A DNA stretch of 64,000 nt, taken from positions 62,001-126,000 of the forward strand of contig DASXUY010000071.1 of assembly GCA_036504535.1 (NCBI GenBank), written 5' to 3'. How positions within the stretch are numbered: position 1 is the stretch's first letter; each line of letters begins with the position of its first letter. Shown here in pieces: positions 1 through 6,058 of this stretch. Under the pieces are notes generated by a model. The model ran no database searches and had not been told where the DNA came from. It saw only the letters and a program-made list of their open reading frames with translations. This stretch comes from JARLGU01 sp036504535. GTDB lineage: Bacteria > Armatimonadota > Armatimonadia > Armatimonadales > Capsulimonadaceae. Both the position numbers and the translations under genes were made by a program.

Positions 1-2
1 CG

Positions 3-860
3 GGCTACTTCAACTCGTTCCCCGAAGCTGGCGGTCAGAGTATCGCCATCGCGGCGTGCTCGCTGACCGGCGATCGAACGCTGGATCTGGTGATTGTAGG
101 CGTGAACGTGAGCACCGGGCAGGAGAAGGAGCTAGGGAGCGCTACGGTTGCGATCCGCCCCGTTGTCGGCGTCGAGCGCAACCTCTCCCTCGGCGGCGCG
201 GGCGGCGGTTACGACATCTACCGTCTGTGCGTCAGGAACGGTGGCAAGCTAATCGTCCTCAAGGAGATCGACACGCGCAATGCCCCTCCGGCGGCAGATA
301 CGGTCGTGGTATCGCCATCGACCGAAGTGGCGGCGTGGACCGGCGGCGCGGATGTGCTCGCTGGCCCCAAACGGGTGCCGTCGGCTACGGGATGGGCGCT
401 GGAGAAGGGAACGGTGCGTGTGCGGTTCAAGACATCCGCCGCCCGCGACATCGTCCACAACGGTGTCGATCTCGCGAACGGATACCATGGCGCCGCAGAC
501 TACCACCAGAACCGCAAATCACGCCTGTGGCTGAATATCCACGGCCTAGCGTCGTGGTCGCCGGTCTCTCCCATGATCTTCTTCATGCTCTTCGACAAGG
601 ATGGCAACCGAATCCACGCCACCGCGAATGCGACCCTGCGCGACGACACATGGTACGAGATCACCGCCGTCTGGGACACGAAGGCGAAGTCGACGGCGCT
701 CTACCTCGACGGCCAGCCGCTCAAGCTCGGCGAGATGGTCTTCCCGGACAACTGGACAGGCTGCGAGACCATCGACGCCGTCGATATCGGCGGCAAGGAC
801 GTGACCCTCGGCGCTGGCAAGGTGCTGGCAGCGACGTCGGTGGTGAAGCGGGAGGAGTGA
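3..860 (+). CDS. C-terminal part of a LamG-like secreted protein (5' truncated)
   Basis: The open frame enters from the left edge and ends at TGA 858-860, so only about 285 C-terminal residues are present. A GTG at 90 could be read as a start, but the frame stays open and protein-like upstream of it, so the gene begins outside the window. The second half (from about 330 on) alternates short hydrophobic strands with WLNIHG, MIFFMLFDKDG and a TWYEITAVWD...ALYLDGQPL segment, the pattern of concanavalin A-like/LamG jelly-roll domains that bind glycans at the cell surface. The protein ends in ATSVVKREE, and the DNA coding for this tail recurs at 4206-4232. Function is not known; surface carbohydrate binding is inferred from the fold signature only. 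Confidence 0.7.
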   Translation, partial: GYFNSFPEAGGQSIAIAACSLTGDRTLDLVIVGVNVSTGQEKELGSATVAIRPVVGVERNLSLGGAGGGYDIYRLCVRNGGKLIVLKEIDTRNAPPAADTVVVSPSTEVAAWTGGADVLAGPKRVPSATGWALEKGTVRVRFKTSAARDIVHNGVDLANGYHGAADYHQNRKSRLWLNIHGLASWSPVSPMIFFMLFDKDGNRIHATANATLRDDTWYEITAVWDTKAKSTALYLDGQPLKLGEMVFPDNWTGCETIDAVDIGGKDVTLGAGKVLAATSVVKREE

Positions 861-1070
861 GCCCCTGCTCGCACCGCTCGCTGTCCCCCCGGAGCGGGGA
901 CTCTGTTGTCCGACTACCGCTTGACATGCCGGGTTCGGAACAGGATTCCGACATTGTCTATAGGGGGTGGCACCGCCATTCGGTTGTTTACATCCAAGAT
1001 GTCCCGCCAAGACGTGGTCGGACAACAGAGTCCCTACGAAGTGGGGACAGCGAGCGGTGCGAGCAGGGGG
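861..1070. repeat. 210-bp inverted-repeat element between convergent genes
   Basis: Positions 861-914 and 1017-1070 are reverse complements over 54 bp. Differences are confined to an 8-nt stretch (CCGGAGCG against ACTTCGTA) plus the outermost base. The variable 8 nt lie in the loop of a GTCCC...GGGAC hairpin present inside each arm. The 102-bp centre has no ORF. The element fills the space between the stop codon of the upstream plus-strand gene (858-860) and the stop of the convergent minus-strand gene (1071-1073). It could be a MITE-like element or a bidirectional terminator; no transposase is nearby and no target duplication is clear. Confidence 0.8.
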
Positions 1071-1661
1071 TTACGGGGTCTTCATTGGGTCCTTTTGGGT
1101 TACGGTGCCAACGAATTCGGCAGATAGCGGATCGGCGGTTCTTAGGCGGGGAGGATCGACTTGCGAGAAGGAAAACGCTTCTGCGAAGCCTTCCTCAGCA
1201 CTGGCAGCGGCATATGTAGTGACCAATCGGCCCGAGGCCTTTTGCCTCTTGTAAATCTTAATGTACTCTTGCTGACGCTCGCGGCAGAGGGTCCGTTGCC
1301 ACACGAAGTGTCCAAACTCATGCGCAAATGCGGCGAATAAGGATTGATCGTCGCCATCGCAGCGAAGCGTGATCGTTGGGATCTCGTTCTGATACACCCC
1401 GTCAATTGCGCCAAGGTTGACGCTTCGTGCCGAGGCAGCGTCCAGGCCCGACTTTACAAATCGGGCGAGGTCAACGGACCCCATGAGCTGAACGGTGACA
1501 TCTGCGGTTTTGCAGCAAGCCGGTAAGCGCGAGTATGTATCCGTCAGGGCTTGTCTCTGCTTTGCCGTTCCGCCACTAATGGACACGTCGCTGTATGCAG
1601 GCATGAGTTGACAAGCACCGGCGATAAGCAGGAAGACGCGGATAGCGGTAGGCGAGAACAT
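1071..1661 (-). CDS. small exported HExGH metalloprotease-like protein
   Basis: 196 residues starting at ATG 1661. The N-terminus is a hydrophobic export signal (residues 4-22). The motif HEFGHF at 114-119 fits the HExxH zinc site of gluzincin-type peptidases, and EEGFAEAF (156-163) lies where a third, glutamate ligand would be expected. Two cysteine-containing stretches (ACCK around 49, LRCDGD around 100) could form disulfides. This supports a small secreted zinc hydrolase, but the family cannot be named and the substrate is unknown. The stop codon abuts the inverted-repeat element at 861-1070. Confidence 0.6.
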   Translation of the reverse strand: MFSPTAIRVFLLIAGACQLMPAYSDVSISGGTAKQRQALTDTYSRLPACCKTADVTVQLMGSVDLARFVKSGLDAASARSVNLGAIDGVYQNEIPTITLRCDGDDQSLFAAFAHEFGHFVWQRTLCRERQQEYIKIYKRQKASGRLVTTYAAASAEEGFAEAFSFSQVDPPRLRTADPLSAEFVGTVTQKDPMKTP

Positions 1662-1725
1662 TTGCGACTAAACTCCGGCGCGATATAGTGCCGGATATTT
1701 GTCGCACCCTATTGGCGCAAGCAAA

Positions 1726-1767
1726 AGACCCGACGAAGCCAATCATTACGACGGCTTCGTCGGGTCT
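1726..1767. terminator. perfect 15-bp hairpin
   Basis: The arms 1726-1740 (AGACCCGACGAAGCC) and 1753-1767 are exact reverse complements around a 12-nt loop. The plus strand continues CTTT and the minus strand reads TTTTG after the stem, so it can terminate in both directions. It sits 65 bp upstream of the metalloprotease-like gene. Confidence 0.6.
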
Positions 1768-1789
1768 CTTTCACATTGAAGAGGAATCT

Positions 1790-1924
1790 GTGACGCAAAC
1801 GGTACTCCCAGCATCGGGTCCGTCTTATGATGCGTCAACGGATGTATTCTACAGCATCACCGCCCTCTTTGTCAAACCCAAGCAGGCAGACAGTGAATTA
1901 CTGAGAGTGGTTGCACTAAATTAG
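1790..1924 (+). CDS. possible 44-residue ORF of unknown function
   Basis: A GTG at 1790 is preceded by GAAGAGGAA at a good ribosome-binding distance. The frame runs 44 codons to TAG at 1922-1924 and is followed by a hairpin with a T-rich tail (1983-2018). The same frame is open back to 1688, but that part runs through the perfect hairpin at 1726-1767 and is unlikely to be coding. The product has no signal peptide, cysteine pattern or recognisable motif. It could be chance; confidence is low. Confidence 0.25.
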   Translation: MTQTVLPASGPSYDASTDVFYSITALFVKPKQADSELLRVVALN

Positions 1925-1982
1925 GCGAGCCGAAAACACGAGGAGAAAGCAGGCGCGCCCACCGAAATCATAGGAATGGTGC

Positions 1983-2018
1983 CCAAGCTGTCGAAAGATT
2001 GTGACTTCGACAGCTTGG
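1983..2018 (+). terminator. hairpin terminator
   Basis: Arms 1983-1995 and 2006-2018 form a perfect 13-bp stem with a 10-nt loop, followed on the plus strand by CACTCTTTATTA. It lies between the possible small plus-strand ORF and the 3' end of the minus-strand gene at 2028 and could serve both. Confidence 0.6.
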
Positions 2019-2027
2019 CACTCTTTA

Positions 2028-2540
2028 TTACATCCCTGGCATGCCGCAGCCAGCGGGCATCGCATTGCCCTTGGCATGCGGGTCAGCCACTGGCTTGGTT
2101 GCGGCCACGGCCGTTAGGTGCTCGGCGTATTCCGCCGGGTGGTTGGCTCGCAGCCAGTCGACGAAAGCCGCATCATAGCCTTCAGCTTTTACTGCCGCGC
2201 CAATATCGGCGTGCTTGTTGGCGAGCGAATCGAACTCCGACATCAGGTTGGTGTGCTTGCAGTGTGCAGTGATTAGCTGTGCGTTCTTGGCGCATGCGGC
2301 AGCGTAAACATAAGGGTGATTTCGCTGCATCCACTTCGTGAATGCCACATCGGTCCCAAGCTTTTGGATGTCGGCCCGGATCGCCGCATCCTTAGCGGCG
2401 GCCGCATCAAACTGCGCCGAGTGAGCCGCATGTCGCGATTGTGTAATCATAATCATGTCCAGTTCGGCAGCGCCTGCCATTGTTGCCGGCGCAAGAGAGA
2501 AGAGCGATGCCATAAGCGCGAGGATAAGTAGCTTTTTCAT
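2028..2540 (-). CDS. exported hypothetical protein with Met/Cys/His-rich tail
   Basis: 170 residues with a clear Sec signal peptide (MKKLLILALMASLFSL, cleavage probably near AGA-AE at 22-25). The mature part is helical and contains two similar stretches, AFTKWMQRNHPYVYAAA (about 66-82) and AFVDWLRANHPAEYAEHL (about 124-141), which suggests an internal duplication of a helical unit with a W-x2-x-NHP core. The C-terminus is rich in potential metal ligands (DPHAKGNAMPAGCGMPGM). No known family was recognised. It is near another exported Cys/Met-rich protein (3567-4064), so periplasmic metal handling is possible, but that is inference. Confidence 0.6.
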   Translation of the reverse strand: MKKLLILALMASLFSLAPATMAGAAELDMIMITQSRHAAHSAQFDAAAAKDAAIRADIQKLGTDVAFTKWMQRNHPYVYAAACAKNAQLITAHCKHTNLMSEFDSLANKHADIGAAVKAEGYDAAFVDWLRANHPAEYAEHLTAVAATKPVADPHAKGNAMPAGCGMPGM

Positions 2541-2564
2541 TTTGTAACCTGGTTAGCTTTCATA

Positions 2565-2589
2565 TTCTGAATGGACAGTCGATTCAGAA
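2565..2589. promoter_or_regulatory. inverted repeat upstream of the 170-aa exported protein gene
   Basis: TTCTGAAT (2565-2572) and ATTCAGAA (2582-2589) are perfect inverted arms around 9 nt, about 25 bp upstream of the ATG at 2540 on the minus strand. This could be an operator or a leader hairpin. Confidence 0.3.
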
Positions 2590-2596
2590 CCTGTAA

Positions 2597-2631
2597 GCGC
2601 CCGCCCGTGTTATCTTCGACATAGGCGGGCA
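2597..2631 (-). terminator. hairpin after the first HQGPG gene
   Basis: GCCCGCC (2599-2605) pairs with GGCGGGC (2624-2630), immediately downstream (minus strand) of the stop at 2642. There is no strong T-tract, so factor-independent termination is only possible. Confidence 0.4.
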
Positions 2632-2641
2632 CATTGGGCGA

Positions 2642-2941
2642 TTAGCGGGCGTCGGGCGACTTGACGCTGCCGAGGCCGGGGCCTTGGTGCTGCACGGGGG
2701 CGCTGGCGGTGGCGTGGAACGACATCGGCGCTGCGGGAGCGTTCGAGAGCCACGCAAACGGCGCAGACTTCACGCTGCCAACTCCGGGGCCCTGGTGGGC
2801 AACCGGCACCGACACGCCGTTAACGATGGCGCTGACCGGAGCGGCGTCGGGAGTCGAGGCAAAAGCCGCGCTCGGGGTGATCAGCGACGCGGCAATGGCC
2901 GCGATGGCGATAAGCTTTACAGTTGTTGATACGGTGTTCAT
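2642..2941 (-). CDS. small exported protein with two HQGPGxGSVKS motifs (copy A)
   Basis: 99 residues. A signal peptide spans about 1-29 (hydrophobic IAAIAASLITPSAAFA, then AFA-S cleavage). The mature part of about 70 residues contains VAHQGPGVGSVKS (about 48-60) and VQHQGPGLGSVKS (about 83-95) separated by APFAWLSNAPAAPMSF. The second motif is almost at the C-terminus. A paralogue with nearly the same sequence lies just upstream (3048-3347). A strong ribosome-binding site (TTAGGAGGT) sits in a short palindrome before the ATG. No known family was recognised. Possibilities are a surface peptide, a structural or adhesive repeat peptide, or a precursor that is processed; the sequence does not decide. 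Confidence 0.7.
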   Translation of the reverse strand: MNTVSTTVKLIAIAAIAASLITPSAAFASTPDAAPVSAIVNGVSVPVAHQGPGVGSVKSAPFAWLSNAPAAPMSFHATASAPVQHQGPGLGSVKSPDAR

Positions 2942-2946
2942 GGTGG

Positions 2947-2962
2947 TGACCTCCTAAGGTCA
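2947..2962 (-). promoter_or_regulatory. ribosome-binding site inside a 16-bp palindrome (copy A)
   Basis: TGACCT-4 nt-AGGTCA, with the AGGAGG site spanning the loop and one arm, 5 bp upstream of the ATG at 2941. The identical 16 bp precedes the paralogue (3353-3368), so it may control translation. Confidence 0.5.
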
Positions 2963-2987
2963 GTGAAAGTTTGAAATTGGTTTTCGG

Positions 2988-3026
2988 TTAAACTGAGCCC
3001 CGCGTCCCCATTGAATGCGGGGCTCA
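2988..3026 (-). terminator. terminator between the two HQGPG paralogues
   Basis: TGAGCCCCGC (2994-3003) pairs perfectly with GCGGGGCTCA (3017-3026), and the minus strand continues GTTTAACC. It ends the transcript of copy B, so each copy is probably its own transcription unit or is read through. Confidence 0.6.
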
Positions 3027-3047
3027 ACGATCAATGTTAGGTTGCGA

Positions 3048-3347
3048 TTAGCGGGCGGCAGGCGACTTAACGCTGCCGAGGCCTGGACCTTGATGCTGCA
3101 CGGGAGCACTGGCGGTGGCGTGGAACGACATCGGCGCGGCGGGAGCGTTCGAGAGCCACGCAAACGGCGCAGACTTCACGCTGCCAACTCCGGGGCCCTG
3201 GTGGGCAACCGGCACTGATACGCCGTTAACGATGGCGCTGACCGGGGCGGAGTCGGGAGTCGAGGCGAAAGCAGCGCTCGGGGCAATCAGCGAAGCGGCA
3301 ACGGCCGCGATGGCGATAAGCTTTACAGTTGTAGATACGGTGTTCAT
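3048..3347 (-). CDS. small exported protein with two HQGPGxGSVKS motifs (copy B)
   Basis: 99 residues, differing from copy A at only a few positions (for example SPAAR against SPDAR at the end, PDSAP against PDAAP). It has the same signal peptide, the same two HQGPGxGSVKS motifs, the same length and the same palindromic ribosome-binding site. The DNA identity extends over the whole gene and a little upstream, which indicates a recent tandem duplication or gene conversion. The region upstream holds an intrinsic terminator (3443-3465) and a conserved RNA-like motif (3526-3561). Function unknown; export is the only property the sequence shows firmly. Confidence 0.7.
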   Translation of the reverse strand: MNTVSTTVKLIAIAAVAASLIAPSAAFASTPDSAPVSAIVNGVSVPVAHQGPGVGSVKSAPFAWLSNAPAAPMSFHATASAPVQHQGPGLGSVKSPAAR

Positions 3348-3352
3348 TGTTT

Positions 3353-3368
3353 TGACCTCCTAAGGTCA
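3353..3368 (-). promoter_or_regulatory. ribosome-binding site inside a 16-bp palindrome (copy B)
   Basis: Identical 16 bp to 2947-2962, placed 5 bp before the ATG at 3347. Confidence 0.5.
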
Positions 3369-3442
3369 GTAAGAATACATTCTTGAAAGATCCGTTCGCC
3401 GACTACGTGCAAGTCCTTTGGAAATAGTAGTCTGGTTTACGG

Positions 3443-3465
3443 AAAAAGACGAGGCCCTATCGTCT
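3443..3465 (-). terminator. intrinsic terminator
   Basis: On the minus strand AGACGA and TCGTCT (3447-3452 and 3460-3465) form a stem with a 7-nt loop followed by TTTTT. It lies about 100 nt upstream of the copy B start, between it and the gene at 3567. Confidence 0.7.
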
Positions 3466-3525
3466 GGCACGCAGAGTGCTCATCGGGCACGAGTCTTTGG
3501 TTCAGGCTATGAAGCTGGCCGTTAT

Positions 3526-3561
3526 CGCGCCTTCCGAGGCGCGGAAAGGGTCCAGGCTCAG
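3526..3561 (-). ncRNA. conserved 36-nt structured motif, copy 1
   Basis: Read on the minus strand this is CTGAGCCTG, then ACCCTT, then a CGCGCC/GGCGCG hairpin with a 6-nt loop. The same motif occurs at 34480-34515 with 31 of 36 positions identical, and the stem is fully conserved. Both copies start within 6 nt of the stop codon of a minus-strand gene. There is no T-tract, so a plain terminator is not the obvious reading. It may be a 3'-UTR element or part of the leader of the next gene. Confidence 0.4.
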
Positions 3562-3566
3562 CCTGG

Positions 3567-4064
3567 TTAGGAGGTCGGGGGCGCACGCAAGCCGTGCGAA
3601 CGGATCAGGAGAAGATGAAATCGTTCAGGTGTGCAGCAAGGCGTAACCGAGGCAGCGGTCGTTGCTGGAGCGGCAACGATCTGTGTTGCGGATGGCAGTG
3701 CATGGGCCGCTGTAGCACCAAGAGCCCATTGCCGGGCTTGCGACGTTACGGCTGGCCGATCGGTTGTCGAAATATTCGTTACAGTTTGGCAGCCCGATGA
3801 CGCCGACGCGATTGTCGGCATAGCCTGGTAGGCGCCAAAAGTGTGCTTAAGCGTTCCACCAGCATGATGCCGGCAGCACTTCATGGAGCCCATCGTAGAG
3901 CAGTGAGCCATCGGTGCCTGCATCGCCGCGCACCGTGACGGCTGCATAGACACTTTACCGCAGATCATTAACACTTGCGCGGTAGCAACGCTTTGTAGCG
4001 CCAGCTGTCCGACAAGCATGAAAATGATCGCCAGCCTTATGAAGTTGTACTTCTGGGTCTTCAT
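3567..4064 (-). CDS. exported Cys/Met/His-rich protein, possible metal binding
   Basis: 165 residues. The N-terminal hydrophobic segment (about 10-30) is a signal peptide or anchor. The next part is dense in metal-ligand residues: MICGKVSM, CAAMQAPMAHC and MGSMKCCRHH within about 33-68. The C-terminus has CCTPERF and ends near LRAPPTS. The layout (signal, Cys/Met cluster, low-complexity linker, R-x-P-P-like end) resembles the protein at 40225-40791 in the RND efflux operon and is reminiscent of DUF2946-type small exported proteins found near copper genes. Copper or other soft-metal binding is inferred, not shown. Its 3' end is followed by the conserved RNA-like motif. Confidence 0.55.
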   Translation of the reverse strand: MKTQKYNFIRLAIIFMLVGQLALQSVATAQVLMICGKVSMQPSRCAAMQAPMAHCSTMGSMKCCRHHAGGTLKHTFGAYQAMPTIASASSGCQTVTNISTTDRPAVTSQARQWALGATAAHALPSATQIVAAPATTAASVTPCCTPERFHLLLIRSHGLRAPPTS

Positions 4065-4205
4065 GGTAAATGTCTACTACCATTCTTCCACCGCGTGATC
4101 AGTAAGGCAATCCCTGTTTCGGCGTATTACAGACAATGAGGTCGAGATACAGGTCCTTGCATCTTTCCGGCCAAGCGGACGCCTCGCATCTGTGAATCGC
4201 GTTGA

Positions 4206-4232
4206 CGACGTCGGTGGTGAAGCGGGAGGAGT
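4206..4232 (+). pseudogene. 27-bp copy of the 3' end of the LamG-like gene
   Basis: Exactly identical to 832-858 and followed by TAG, so it still reads ...TSVVKREE-stop in the same frame. Nothing else of the gene is recognisable upstream. It may be the tail of a decayed paralogue or a piece of a dispersed repeat. Confidence 0.4.
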
Positions 4233-4376
4233 AGATATTTAGGATCGCTCGTGCCGCGAGGCATTTTTTGGTAAGGGATAATGCGGCGCTTGGTTCATTG
4301 GTTGTTGCGCCTGTTGATTTCATGCAAGTACAAATTAGCGAACACCAAATGAATGCAACAGAGGGAGCGAAGCGAG

Positions 4377-4396
4377 AAAAAAAGCCCGAGCGGCTT
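4377..4396 (-). terminator. intrinsic terminator of the first GntR-LacI gene
   Basis: On the minus strand AAGCC-5 nt-GGCTT is followed by a run of T, 15 bp after the stop codon at 4412. Confidence 0.75.
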
Positions 4397-4411
4397 GAGC
4401 GATCCTAACTC

Positions 4412-5704
4412 TCACACTCCAAGCTTGGCAGCGGAGCCTCGTATAACAAGCGTGGGGTCGAAGACAATTTGCTGCTTCATGCCAGAGGTAGCGCTGGCGT
4501 CGAGGAGCATGTTGGCAGCGGCTTCGCCCATCTGCTCGAGCGGTATGTGTACCGTGGTCAGGTCGTAGCCAGCGCTAAGGTAGTCGTTGTCGTAGCCGAC
4601 GAGGGAGTAGTCGCCGGGGATCGATTTGCCCGCTTTGTGGGCTTCGTCGATGATCGCAGCGGCCACGGCATCGTTCGCGGCGACAATGGCCGTGATCGAT
4701 GGGTCTGCGAAGATACGCGGGGCAGCGGTGCGGCCGATATGCGTCCACTCCGGCGAGCCGTAGGGCGCAAGGTCGCCGCGAATGAGACGCGGCGTATCGA
4801 CCACCTGGGCTGGCTCCTCAAGGAGCGCTGGCGGGTCGATCCCGACAAGCTGCAGAGCGCGCCGGAAGCCGCGGAGGCGGTCGACGGTCCAGTTGCGCTG
4901 CGCATCGGGTAGGTCGGCGGACGGGCCGACATAGACGATGTTGCGGTGACCGAGGTCGATGAGGTGCTGTGTCGCCATCTGCGTCCCGATTTCGCCGTCG
5001 ACGCTCACGAATGCGGTCGGCAGGTGCATCGCCGGGTCGAACACGGCCTGCACCACGGGGATGGGCGCGTAGCCGATACCGCGTGCAAGGCGGACGGCAA
5101 AGTTGTCCCATCGCGCCGAGCGGGTCGGCTGCGCAAGTGAACCCGAGATGTGAAGAATGCGGTTCACGCCGGTGGCAAGCGCTGCTTCGATGAGCGGCTC
5201 GATCTGGTCCTCCTCCACACCGAACCGACTGCGCACCATGGTTCTTGCTCCAGCGCGTTGCAGGGCACGCTCTGCGGTCAGGGCGAGGCGTTGCGACCAA
5301 TCATCCTCGAACGGTCGCTTCTCCCATGGCACATTTAGCACCGCCAGGATCATCACGAAAGCCTGCGTGGCGGGTTCTGTCGCCGCGTCGGGCTGTGGGA
5401 GGCGGGCAATGCTGGCCGGTCTCACGACCGGTCGCGCAGGTGCCGCAGTAGCGGGCATGGCGCGGGTGCGGTCGCGCAGGAATGTGCCCTTGCCGGGGAT
5501 ACGCTCGACCAGCCCTTCGGCCTGGAGTTCTTGCAGGATGTGGCCGACGGTGATCTTGGAGGTGCCGATCTCCTTCGCGAGCTCGCGGTCCCCGGGGAGC
5601 CGTTCACCCGACTGCCCGACGAGGACACGGTTGCGTATCTCCATGCGCAGGCCGTCGTAATAGAGCGAGCGCGATCGAATTGGGGTGTCGGGCGTTGCGG
5701 GCAA
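4412..5704 (-). CDS. GntR-LacI hybrid transcriptional regulator
   Basis: 430 residues. Residues about 14-78 form a GntR-type winged helix (GERLPGDRELAKEIGTSKIT, then a wing ending PGKGTFLR). From about 112 to the end is a LacI-type periplasmic-binding-protein fold (FVSVDGEIGTQMATQHLIDL, AIVAANDAVAAAIIDEA, LVGYDNDYLSAGYDLTTVHI). This is the AraR-like architecture used to sense sugars. The start is TTG at 5704: GGAGG lies 6 nt upstream, no other start occurs further up, and the internal ATG at codon 22 would cut into the DNA-binding domain. It is probably autoregulated, since an imperfect 24-bp palindrome overlaps the -10 box. The effector is unknown; no sugar gene lies directly beside it. Confidence 0.85.
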   Translation of the reverse strand: MPATPDTPIRSRSLYYDGLRMEIRNRVLVGQSGERLPGDRELAKEIGTSKITVGHILQELQAEGLVERIPGKGTFLRDRTRAMPATAAPARPVVRPASIARLPQPDAATEPATQAFVMILAVLNVPWEKRPFEDDWSQRLALTAERALQRAGARTMVRSRFGVEEDQIEPLIEAALATGVNRILHISGSLAQPTRSARWDNFAVRLARGIGYAPIPVVQAVFDPAMHLPTAFVSVDGEIGTQMATQHLIDLGHRNIVYVGPSADLPDAQRNWTVDRLRGFRRALQLVGIDPPALLEEPAQVVDTPRLIRGDLAPYGSPEWTHIGRTAAPRIFADPSITAIVAANDAVAAAIIDEAHKAGKSIPGDYSLVGYDNDYLSAGYDLTTVHIPLEQMGEAAANMLLDASATSGMKQQIVFDPTLVIRGSAAKLGV

Positions 5705-5722
5705 GGGGAGCCTCCGGCAAAA

Positions 5723-5765
5723 TTGGTACAGTAATAACTATATCAACTTTGTCGGTCTATGTCAA
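5723..5765 (-). promoter_or_regulatory. sigma70-type promoter with overlapping operator
   Basis: On the minus strand TTGACA (5760-5765), a 17-bp spacer and TATAGT (5737-5742) give a near-consensus promoter about 26 nt before the TTG start. An imperfect palindrome TTGATATAGT-4 nt-ACTGTACCAA (5723-5746, 8 of 10 paired positions) covers the -10 box and start site, as expected for autorepression. Confidence 0.7.
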
Positions 5766-5899
5766 CCACGCACGGTGATTCTGGCGTTCATAAGGAAGCC
5801 CCGCCGACCTTATGGTGGGCTATTTGCGCTATATGTGGCATACCGAAAGCATCCGCTCACGCGGAGAATGCCGCTCCGTGGCGAGAGGCGGCGACACAC

Positions 5900-5946
5900 A
5901 CCTCATCCCCAGCCCTTCTCCTAAGATAAGGAGAAGGGAGCCAGAA
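5900..5946. repeat. half copy of the palindromic repeat (intergenic)
   Basis: Starts ACCTCATCCCC and contains CCCTTCTCC-6 nt-GGAGAAGGG. It matches the left half of the elements at 24995, 44115 and 46273 and the half copy at 43189. Confidence 0.7.
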
Positions 5947-6058
5947 AGAGGCGGCGGTTGGCGACGATCTTCGGGGATCAGCGCTTCACAGGGACCGCTT
6001 CTGCGGATGCAATCGCGGTCGCGCCGCCGCGATGACGAATTGCGCCAGACGCGTGTCG

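Larger units (their letters stand above)
4065..4411. other. intergenic region with terminator and a 27-bp gene remnant
   Basis: 347 bp without a convincing gene. It holds the 5' region of the gene at 4064, a 27-bp exact copy of the end of the first gene (4206-4232) and an intrinsic terminator (4377-4396). A 74-codon minus-strand frame (4099-4323) crosses the remnant and looks like chance. Confidence 0.5.
5705..6058. other. intergenic region
   Basis: 354 bp holding the promoter/operator of the regulator (5723-5765), one half-copy of the palindromic repeat (5900-5946) and the region downstream of the first GloVer gene. No gene is apparent in the rest. Confidence 0.5.

Noticed and set aside
861..1070. 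Insertion sequence
   Set aside because: No transposase, no ORF and no clear target-site duplication; only the inverted-repeat structure is supported.
56..1219. 387-codon plus-strand ORF rich in Arg
   Set aside because: It is the shifted frame of the LamG-like gene and passes through the inverted-repeat element and the opposite-strand gene; its composition is that of a high-GC shadow frame.
4099..4323. 74-codon minus-strand ORF
   Set aside because: It crosses the 27-bp copy of another gene end, has no signal or motif and no good start context.
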